Origin: Pelotomaculum sp.
GTDB taxonomy: Bacteria; Bacillota; Desulfotomaculia; Desulfotomaculales; Pelotomaculaceae
Length of the DNA stretch: 10,289 nt
Reading direction: 5' to 3'
Assembly: GCA_022839445.1 (NCBI GenBank)
Contig: JALHFC010000034.1
Span: 1 to 10,289 of the forward strand
Shown: in pieces, positions 1-6,172 of the stretch
Layout of the letters: each line of letters begins with the position of its first letter
How positions within the stretch are numbered: position 1 is the first letter of the stretch
The notes under the pieces: model-generated
What the model saw: only the letters and a program-made list of their open reading frames with translations
Told to the model about the DNA's origin: nothing
The model's database searches: none
Translations under genes and position numbers: made by a program

Positions 1-950
1 CCCGGGCGTTGCCGCTAAAAAAGGCCAGTCCCGGCGCGGTAAAAGCCTTGCTGCGTCTATCCGCAGGCGGGGCCACAAAGGAAGAATTAGAGGAAACGGC
101 CCGTGACGGGTGGTCCCTCCCTGATTTCCCCGTATATTTTGAAAAGCTATCCCGCCTAGGGTACATTACTTGGTCTGTCGAGGAGAACAGCCAGTGCATA
201 GCCCGGCTAACGCCCATGGGGCTGGGGTTTGAGATGCGCCTGCCGGAAATAACCCCGGGCCGGCAGTTCCTACTCTCCCGTTTTGCCTATAGCCGCCGTT
301 TGGAAAACAAAACCGTGCTTGAAACCCCTTTAGAACCTGTTAGGGTTGAGCTTGTGGGCTGGCTAGGCGCTGCCATTTGGGGCCTGTTGTCCTGTCCATT
401 GGACCTGGCGGAAATAATTAAAGCGCTGCCGGGGGCGGACCCTGAAACAGTGAAAATTTTGCTGCAACTGTTTTGCGCCGCCGGGGTGATCCAGAAAGTA
501 GACCCGGACAACTGTAGCGCCCCGGAAGACAGCAACCAGGCGCTGTGCCAGTGGGAGTTCCATGACCTGCTGTTTCACTCCCGCACCCGGTATGGCCGCC
601 ACAACTATCCCATCGGCGCAACTTACCTTTTTCAAGCGGAAATACCGCCCCTACCCGGGAGGCGGCGCCTGCCACACATTGGAAATGTACCTGGTTGCAG
701 GTGAATGTACGGGATTGGAGATAGGGTTATACCACTATGACCCCTTTGGACACTGCCTTGCTAAACTTCATGGAGAAAACAAGTACACCGGGTTAATTTT
801 AAAAAGCGCGGAAACCTGTACGGGTAGTCAATGCCGACCGCAAGTAGCGATTTTTATTACCGCTCGCTTCCAGCGGCTTTCCTGGAAGTATAGCTCCATA
901 GCCTACTCCCTGGTTTGTTCCAGACCATGTAGCAGGTGGCGGTAAAGGAC
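1..950 (+). pseudogene. Degenerate SagB-type flavin dehydrogenase (TOMM/NHLM-associated), left end cut by window
   Basis: An intact SagB-type protein is an FMN-dependent dehydrogenase that oxidises azolines to azoles in ribosomal peptides. From about position 3 to 630 (frame of position 9) the translation resembles the N-terminal helical/winged-helix-like part of the large SagB proteins seen near NHLM transporters, ending with QWEFHDLLFHSRTRYGRHN and GATYLF. Homology then resumes in the next frame at about 631-912 with RPYPGGGACHTLE, GLYHYDPFGH and ARFQRLSWKYSSIAYSL, typical of the nitroreductase-like catalytic domain. It returns to the first frame at about 913-930 as GLFQTM, followed at once by TAG where the family usually has Tyr (YLVAT). 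A block of very roughly 90 codons normally found between GATY-F and the RPYPSGGA motif is missing, including the RRSxRxY-type flavin-binding segment. The C-terminus after about 950 is not recognisable. The start lies upstream of, or at the edge of, the window; TTG at 9 is only the first possible start inside it. Family likeness is from memory; the frame changes and the stop are read directly. Confidence 0.82.
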
Positions 951-1097
951 ACTGTTTTTTACCCCCTAGGGAATAACCCTTCTTCGAGCCTTAGTGTTCG
1001 TTACCGGGACGAACTGATCGATTGCCTGGCCCTCGGACTGTTTTTAATACGTGGCATCATCCGGTTTAATTCCCTTGGGTACTGCAGCCTTCCTCGC

Positions 1098-1137
1098 CAA
1101 TTAAATGCGGCCGTTATTAAACGGCCGCATTTAATAG
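1098..1137. terminator. Strong bidirectional terminator-like hairpin
   Basis: A perfect inverted repeat has its left arm ATTAAATGCGGCCG at 1100-1113 and its right arm CGGCCGCATTTAAT at 1122-1135. Two more T-A pairs close the loop to four bases (ATTA). The GC-rich core flanked by A/T pairs, and the T-rich sequence after it (1136-1162), fit an intrinsic terminator. The AT-rich foot of the stem would also supply U residues in the opposite direction. It separates the SagB remnant from the transporter operon, so the operon probably has its own promoter downstream. Confidence 0.75.
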
Positions 1138-1168
1138 TTTATTGGTGTTATTTTTCTTTATTGTCAAG

Positions 1169-1230
1169 CAGTTGCACAACTGAGGGGGCAGAAAAGTTGT
1201 CGACAACCCCTTTCCCCAGGCAACTTTTTT
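1169..1230 (+). promoter_or_regulatory. Overlapping GTTG/CAAC hairpins, possible leader attenuator
   Basis: Three related structures overlap. CAGTTG-CA-CAACTG is a stem at 1169-1182. GTTGTCGACAAC at 1196-1207 is a perfect 12-base palindrome. AAAAGTTG (1192-1199) can instead pair with CAACTTTT (1221-1228), giving a stem that ends in a run of eight T (1224-1231), like a terminator. Because the same GTTG and CAAC words can pair in different ways, the region could switch between alternatives, or could simply hold operator-like palindromes. It lies about 85 bases before the lipoprotein start. The pairings are seen; a regulatory role is inferred. Confidence 0.35.
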
Positions 1231-1315
1231 TTGGCTGGGAGGTAAAATAATAAATTTTGTAGAAATATTAGCTGTACTGGTGTAAAATCCTTAACACGGG
1301 GGAGTGGGGGTAAGT

Positions 1316-2459
1316 ATGGGTTGCAGGTATATCTTAATGGCCCACGTAAAAGCCGCACTTAAAATTTTCACCCTGGTCTTTGCCTTGCTGCTCCTTGCCA
1401 CCCGGTTGCATGGGGACAAAGGACAAGGGGGACATTATCCTCGGTGTGGCTTGGCCCTTTGAGAGCAATAACAGCTTGCTTAAAGAGGGGGTAGAACTGG
1501 CCGTAAAGGAAATCAACGACAACGGTGGCGTCATTGGCCGGAGGATCCAGTTGGTGATGAAAGACGACCAAGCTTCTGTATCTACCGGGATGGCCGTTGC
1601 CCAGTCTTTCGCTAAAAACCCTCAAATAATAGCCGTCATCGGTCACAGGAGTTCATTTGTTTCTGTTCCCGTTTCCAGAATTTACGAGGAAGCCGGCAAA
1701 GTAATGCTTTCCCCGGCTACAACAGCCCCGGAACTGACGCATAAAGGCTACCGCTACATATTCCGCAATATACCGGACGATGGTGATATTGCCCGGAAGG
1801 TTGCTATTTTTGCCTCCCGGCAGGGCCACCAGAGAATGGTTATTTATTATGCCGAGGACTCTTACGGTATCGGGCTGGCCAATGCCTTCGAAGATCATGC
1901 TAAAGAGGCCGGCATTAAAATAGTTGACCGGATTACCTATTACGGGGATCAAAAGGATCTGGAAAGGCTATATGATAAATGGAAGGCCCTGGACTTCGAC
2001 GGTATTTTTATTGCTTACGCAATGCCCGATGGCGCGGAATTTATAGCCGATTGCGGGCGGGTGGGGATCGCTGTTCCCTTTTTTGCCGGTAACGCCATGG
2101 ATTCTCCCTTGCTGGCCCGGATCGGGGGAGAGCCGGCGGAGGGTACGACAGTGGGTACAATTTTCAGTGCTGATGATCCCCGGGAGGAAGTAAGAAGATT
2201 CATCCAGAATTTCACCGGGGAATATCATGAGCTGCCCGGGTCGTATTCCGCCCAGGGTTACGACGCAGTCAAACTTCTAGCTACCGCCATTGAACGCGCC
2301 GGCGCCGCCAATTCCGCGGCCATTGCTGAACAACTGCGCCAGATGGAAAACTGGCCGGGGGTGGCGGGTTATCATTCCTTCGATAATAACGGAAACGACA
2401 AAGGAGACCTTGTAGTTTTAAAAACGATACGTGACGGAAGATTGCAAGAATACAAGTAA
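1316..2459 (+). CDS. LivK-like ABC substrate-binding lipoprotein, frameshifted at the lipobox
   Basis: The mature part (from about 1407) is a type I periplasmic binding fold of the branched-chain amino acid/amide-receptor kind (Peripla_BP_6-like). It shows GVAWPF near the N-terminus, LAVKEINDNGGVIGRRIQL, a VIGHRSS loop in the ligand-site region, YAEDSYGIG, and SAQGYDAVKLL near the C-terminus. Ligand is unknown. The signal peptide is in another frame: ATG at 1316 or 1337 gives basic residues followed by IFTLVFALLLLAT. Dropping one C from CCC at 1401-1403 joins this to GC, creating a lipobox-like LATGC and a lipid-modifiable Cys at 1407, with about 350 mature residues. As written, the signal frame runs out of frame and the mature frame has only a TTG at 1380 without a signal. 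GGGGGAG at 1298-1304 suits the start at 1316. The stop is 26 bases before the HlyD-like gene, so they are probably co-transcribed. This is either a true one-base insertion or a sequencing error. Confidence 0.8.
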
Positions 2460-2470
2460 GCCGTGTGTGA

Positions 2471-2476
2471 GGGAGG
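2471..2476 (+). promoter_or_regulatory. Ribosome-binding site deciding the HlyD-like start
   Basis: GGGAGG lies only three bases before TTG at 2480 but nine bases before TTG at 2486. The second spacing is normal, so 2486 is preferred as the start even though the open frame extends to 2480. Confidence 0.65.
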
Positions 2477-2485
2477 CGCTTGGGT

Positions 2486-3880
2486 TTGAGCCGGCAAATA
2501 TTTCGCAAGGTATCCCTGGAGAGGCTATCGTCGCCGGAACAGCTGGACCAGCTGTTTTCAGTAACTTCGCCCAGGGCGTGGATTTCCCTGGCAGCTATCA
2601 GTCTAATCCTCGTCACTGCTCTGCTGTGGGGGATCTTTGGCCGGATTCCCACTAAGGTTGGTGGGCAGGGGATTATCATGAAAAGCTACGGGGTCCACAA
2701 TATAATCCATACCAGCAGCGGCCAGGTTACCGATATCCGGGTGGCGGTGGGGGACCCGGTCAAAAGAGGCGACATAGTGGCAAGGCTCAACCAGCCGCAG
2801 CTAGTGGAAGAGATTAACGATTTAAAGACACAATTGGAGCAGCTAAAAAATCTTAGTTTGTACGGGTTCGATCTTGACGGTGAAAGAAAACCGGGATCGG
2901 AGCTGGCCGGTCTGTACGATTTAATACGCAGGGCAAAGGACGCTAGAGCTTTGCTGCCTTACGAGGAGGCCAACTATCAAAGCGCCATTTCCGGCAGGCA
3001 GCATGAGATTGAGATCACAAAGATCAGCTTGCAGCAGGCCAGGGTTAGCGAAAAGAACAAGAAGGAATACCTGGACAAGATAGCGGCATTATTTGCTGAC
3101 GGTATCGTTTCCGAGAACGAGTTTAACAGCGCCGGCAAGGATTTTGATTTGGCCCGGCTGGCAACCCAAGCGGCGGAGGAAAACCTGGCCAGGCTAACGG
3201 CCGGGGAGTGGCAGGAAACCATCATTTCCTACAAGGCCAGGTTGCAGCAGGCGCAGTTGAACATCCAGATGCTGGAGGAACAGTTTGACACCACTAGGGC
3301 TATAAAAATCTCCGAGACTGAAAATAGAATCGCCAAACTACAGGATTTTATGCTGCTGTCTTCAAATATTGTATCGCAGGTGGACGGGCGGGTGCTGGAA
3401 GTCCAGGCTAAAAAAGGGGACATCATTCAGCCGGGCATGAATATCGCCAGTCTCGAACGTGAGGGGAAGACAGTCAAGCTGGAGGTTACTGTATATGTCC
3501 GGGCCGAGGACGGCAAAAACATCCGGCCCGGCATGGAAGCCCAAATCAGCCCCAGCACGGTAAAGAAGGAAGAATACGGCTTTATGCTGGGCAGGGTGGT
3601 CTCGGTTTCAGAGTATCCCACCACCGCCGAGGGAATGATGCACACCCTGGGCAGCAGGGACCTGGTGGCCAAACTCTCGGGCCAGTACGCGCCCCTGGAA
3701 GTGCGCATTGATGTGATCACGGACGACAGCACGGAAAGCGGCTATAAGTGGTCCTCCTCCAAAGGACCCCCGATGAAGATAAACAGCGGCACGCTTTGTG
3801 CCGGTGAGATATCTATACGTGAGCAACGGCCGATCAGCATGGTTATACCCATGGTCAAAAAAGCCCTCTTGATTTATTAA
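2486..3880 (+). CDS. NHLM bacteriocin system secretion protein, HlyD-like membrane fusion subunit
   Basis: This is the periplasmic-adaptor-type subunit of the NHLM peptide exporter, expected to be anchored in the cytoplasmic membrane and to bridge or stabilise the ABC transporters. With the TTG start at 2486 it has 464 residues. The N-terminus has the family-like phrase LERLSSPEQLDQL (residues 11-23), then one membrane helix (about 32-51, ISLAAISLILVTALLWGIFG). A biotinyl/lipoyl-like half-motif follows (HTSSGQVTDIRVAVGDPV, around 73-90), then a long Glu/Gln/Leu-rich coiled coil (about 105-290), the second lipoyl half (VDGRVLEVQAKKGDIIQPG), and a beta-barrel region with EVTVYV and IRPGMEAQI. 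The C-terminal REQRPISMVIP is typical of the NHLM/HlyD group. No frame damage is seen. It lies 26 bases after the lipoprotein gene and 29 before the peptidase gene, so a shared transcript is likely. Whether an outer-membrane partner exists is unknown; Gram-positive-lineage hosts would not need TolC. Confidence 0.9.
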   Translation: MSRQIFRKVSLERLSSPEQLDQLFSVTSPRAWISLAAISLILVTALLWGIFGRIPTKVGGQGIIMKSYGVHNIIHTSSGQVTDIRVAVGDPVKRGDIVARLNQPQLVEEINDLKTQLEQLKNLSLYGFDLDGERKPGSELAGLYDLIRRAKDARALLPYEEANYQSAISGRQHEIEITKISLQQARVSEKNKKEYLDKIAALFADGIVSENEFNSAGKDFDLARLATQAAEENLARLTAGEWQETIISYKARLQQAQLNIQMLEEQFDTTRAIKISETENRIAKLQDFMLLSSNIVSQVDGRVLEVQAKKGDIIQPGMNIASLEREGKTVKLEVTVYVRAEDGKNIRPGMEAQISPSTVKKEEYGFMLGRVVSVSEYPTTAEGMMHTLGSRDLVAKLSGQYAPLEVRIDVITDDSTESGYKWSSSKGPPMKINSGTLCAGEISIREQRPISMVIPMVKKALLIY

Positions 3881-3893
3881 GCAGCCGCTGAAT

Positions 3894-3898
3894 GGGGG
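3894..3898 (+). promoter_or_regulatory. Ribosome-binding site deciding the peptidase/ABC start
   Basis: The G-run at 3894-3898 sits 11 bases before ATG at 3910, whereas the in-frame ATG at 3892 has no purine-rich site before it and overlaps this run. I therefore prefer 3910; the difference is only six residues. Confidence 0.55.
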
Positions 3899-3909
3899 TT
3901 AATCGTTTA

Positions 3910-6078
3910 ATGCAGGAAAAAAAGCCACAACAACGGGTCATCGTTCCCACCGTACTGCAGATGGAGGCCGTGGAATGCGGGGTTGCTTCCCTGGCCATGG
4001 TCCTGGCATACTGGGGAAGATACGTGTCGCTGGAAGAGCTTCGCCTGGCCTGCGGCGTTTCCCGCGACGGTAGCAAAGCCAGCAATGTGTTGAGGGCGGC
4101 CAGAAAATACGGTCTGGAAGCAAAAGGTTACCGGCGCGAGCCCGACGCCTTAAAACAAATGGAGTTACCCCTAATCATTCACTGGAATTTCAACCACTTC
4201 CTGGTGCTGGAAGGGTTTAAAAAAGGGAAGGTGTTTCTCAACGATCCAGCTGTAGGACCGAGAACAGTATCGGAAGAGGAATTCGACAATTCCTTTACCG
4301 GGGTGGTAATGGCCTTTAGACCCGGTCCGGATTTCTCCAAAGGCGGGGAAAAGCCCAGTATTGTAACCGCCTTGAAGAAAAGGCTGAAAGGGTCGGAAAT
4401 TGCCCTCACCTACGTGATCCTGGTGGGAGTAGCCTTGGTTGTGCCCGGCCTGTTGATCCCGGCCTTTTCTAAAATATTCGTGGACGACATATTGCTGGCA
4501 GGCAAGCAAGACTGGCTGATCCCCCTGATGTTGGGCATGGGCCTGACCGCCCTGCTCAGGGGAATCCTGACCTGGATTCAAAAATATTACCTCTTAAAAC
4601 TACAGACTAAAATTGCCCTCACCACCTCCGGGCAGTTTATGTGGCATGTGCTTCGCCTGCCGGTGGTGTTCTTCAGCCAGCGCTATGCCGGCGATATCAG
4701 TTCCCGTATGCAGAGCAACGACAAAGTAGCCATGCTGCTGTCAGGTCAACTGGCCACCAATGCCCTTAACCTGCTGATGATTGTTTTTTATTTTATCCTG
4801 ATGGTCCAGTACAGCCTGCTGTTGTCGCTGTTGGGAACGGCCGTGGCCGCCGTAAACATGCTCTATTTAAGATACGTGTCCAAAAAAAGGGTGGACCTGA
4901 ACCGGAAACTGCAGCAGGACCGCGGCAAAATTATCGGCACTGCCATGGCGGGGCTGCAGATTATTGAAACCCTAAAGGCTACCGGCTCGGAATCGGATTT
5001 TTTCGCTAAGTGGGCGGGGTACCAGGCCAAGGCGTTAAACGCGGAACAAGAAATAGGCGTCACCAACCAGTACCTTTCAGCCATTCCTGTTTTCCTGGTT
5101 GCTTTGACAAATACGGTGGTCCTGGTTATGGGCGGCCTGATCATTTTAAATGGAGGTATGACCATTGGCGGGCTGGTGGCCTTCCAAAGCTTGATGGCCA
5201 GCTTTATGGCGCCGGTGATCGGGTTGGTGGGGTTGGGCGTGCAAATGCAGGAGATGCATGCCGATATGAACCGCCTGGACGACGTGCTCAAATACCCGGT
5301 CGATGATCTTGCCCAGGCCGGTATAGATGAAGAATGCCAGGTGGAGTTGCATAAGAAGTTAGAAGGCCATGTTGAGCTCCGGAATGTGTGCTTTGGCTAT
5401 AGCCCGTTGGAGCCCCCTTTGATTGAGAATTTCAACTTACTGTTAAAGCCGGGGCAAAGGGTGGCTCTGGTGGGGGGATCGGGCTGCGGTAAGTCCACGG
5501 TGGCCAAAATTATCACGGGGTTATACCAACCGTGGTCCGGGGAGATATCATTCGACGGGCGGGCCAGGCAAAGCATCCCCCGGGTGGTGATTACCGGTTC
5601 ATTGGCCATGGTGGACCAGGACATTTCTATGTTCCAGGGCACAATCCGGGACAATATCACCCTTTGGGACGAAACCATTTCTGAAATCGATCTTATCCGG
5701 GCGGCAAAGGACGCCTGTATTCACGACGATATAGCGGCCAGGCCGGGAGGCTATGACAGTGTGTTGGACGAGGAAGGCAGCAATTTCAGCGGTGGGCAGA
5801 GGCAAAGGCTGGAAATCGCCCGCACCCTGGCCGGTAACCCGTCCATACTGGTAATGGACGAGGCCACCAGCGCCCTAGATCCTTTGACTGAGAAAATGGT
5901 GGATGAGAATATCAGGCGCAGGGGTTGTACCTGTGTGATTATCGCCCACCGCCTGAGCACGATCCGGGACTGCGATGAAATTATAGTCCTGGAAAGGGGA
6001 AAAATCGTGCAGCGGGGGCGCCATGAAGAACTGATGGAGATGGGCGGGTTTTATACTGAGTTGATCAGTATAGCCTGA
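3910..6078 (+). CDS. NHLM bacteriocin system ABC transporter with N-terminal C39 peptidase
   Basis: This protein should cut a precursor peptide after its leader (usually a double-Gly-type site) and export the core using ATP. It has 722 residues from ATG 3910 (728 if from 3892). Residues about 12-130 form the C39 papain-like peptidase: catalytic Cys23 in EAVECGVASLAMVLAYWG, His96 in HWNFNHFLVLEG, and Asp112 in FLNDPAVG. All three catalytic residues are present. A six-helix type I exporter membrane domain follows (about 155-450), with DISSRMQSND as a typical intracellular-loop motif. The nucleotide-binding domain has Walker A GGSGCGKS (522-529), signature SGGQRQR (from 627), Walker B VMDEATSALD with Asp650/Glu651, and the switch His680 in IIAHRLST. 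Length and motifs match a complete, probably active NHLM peptidase/ATPase. No precursor peptide gene is visible nearby. The stop is followed by 94 bases with two hairpins before the second ABC gene. Confidence 0.93.
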   Translation: MQEKKPQQRVIVPTVLQMEAVECGVASLAMVLAYWGRYVSLEELRLACGVSRDGSKASNVLRAARKYGLEAKGYRREPDALKQMELPLIIHWNFNHFLVLEGFKKGKVFLNDPAVGPRTVSEEEFDNSFTGVVMAFRPGPDFSKGGEKPSIVTALKKRLKGSEIALTYVILVGVALVVPGLLIPAFSKIFVDDILLAGKQDWLIPLMLGMGLTALLRGILTWIQKYYLLKLQTKIALTTSGQFMWHVLRLPVVFFSQRYAGDISSRMQSNDKVAMLLSGQLATNALNLLMIVFYFILMVQYSLLLSLLGTAVAAVNMLYLRYVSKKRVDLNRKLQQDRGKIIGTAMAGLQIIETLKATGSESDFFAKWAGYQAKALNAEQEIGVTNQYLSAIPVFLVALTNTVVLVMGGLIILNGGMTIGGLVAFQSLMASFMAPVIGLVGLGVQMQEMHADMNRLDDVLKYPVDDLAQAGIDEECQVELHKKLEGHVELRNVCFGYSPLEPPLIENFNLLLKPGQRVALVGGSGCGKSTVAKIITGLYQPWSGEISFDGRARQSIPRVVITGSLAMVDQDISMFQGTIRDNITLWDETISEIDLIRAAKDACIHDDIAARPGGYDSVLDEEGSNFSGGQRQRLEIARTLAGNPSILVMDEATSALDPLTEKMVDENIRRRGCTCVIIAHRLSTIRDCDEIIVLERGKIVQRGRHEELMEMGGFYTELISIA

Positions 6079-6086
6079 TGGTTTGT

Positions 6087-6131
6087 TAAGGGCTTCGCCC
6101 TTATGCCTGTGGGCATGGGGGTATGCCCACA
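6087..6131 (+). promoter_or_regulatory. Tandem hairpins between the two ABC transporter genes
   Basis: Two adjacent stems fill the 94-base gap. The first is TAAGGGC-TTC-GCCCTTA at 6087-6103 (seven pairs, three-base loop). The second is TGTGGGCAT (6108-6116) paired with ATGCCCACA (6123-6131), nine perfect pairs around the loop GGGGGT. Neither is followed by a T-run, so a terminator is unlikely. They could mark an mRNA processing or stability site that sets unequal amounts of the two transporters, or be a small dispersed repeat. Pairing is seen; role is inferred. Confidence 0.5.
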
Positions 6132-6172
6132 AGAAGTTGCGCACAGGAAATTTCTAACCGGGAAGTGAGCCC

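Larger units (their letters stand above)
951..1315. other. Non-coding gap between decayed SagB and the transporter operon
   Basis: No convincing gene lies here. Open frames exist on both strands (for example a + strand frame from 936 to 1250) but they run through the terminator hairpin, show no family features and have no ribosome-binding site. Positions 951-1090 probably contain further eroded SagB sequence, although I could not align it to the family C-terminus. The rest holds a terminator-like hairpin (1098-1137), a cluster of GTTG/CAAC hairpins (1169-1228) and an AT-rich stretch (about 1243-1290) that is the likely place for the operon promoter. I could not find a well-spaced -35/-10 pair. 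Confidence 0.6.

Noticed and set aside
562..945. Separate 127-residue protein starting at ATG 562
   Set aside because: The codons before about 630 are out of frame with the SagB homology. Only the later part is meaningful, as the continuation of the broken SagB gene.
936..1250. Open frame of 104 codons on the + strand after the SagB remnant
   Set aside because: It runs through the terminator hairpin and the T-rich leader, has no ribosome-binding site, and its translation has no family features. Only its first codons overlap SagB decay.
1098..1315. NHLP-type precursor peptide gene hidden in the leader
   Set aside because: I looked for a small frame with a nitrile hydratase-like or Nif11-like leader and a Gly-Gly-type cleavage site before the operon; none has a ribosome-binding site or such a motif.
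2281..2679. Antisense open frame of 132 codons across the lipoprotein/HlyD-like junction
   Set aside because: It is a shadow of two well-supported + strand genes, is rich in Pro/Arg, and has no promoter or recognisable domain.
4171..4581. Antisense open frame of 136 codons inside the peptidase/ABC gene
   Set aside because: It lies wholly within a gene with intact catalytic motifs, and its Gln/His/Gly-rich translation is typical of complement-strand reading.
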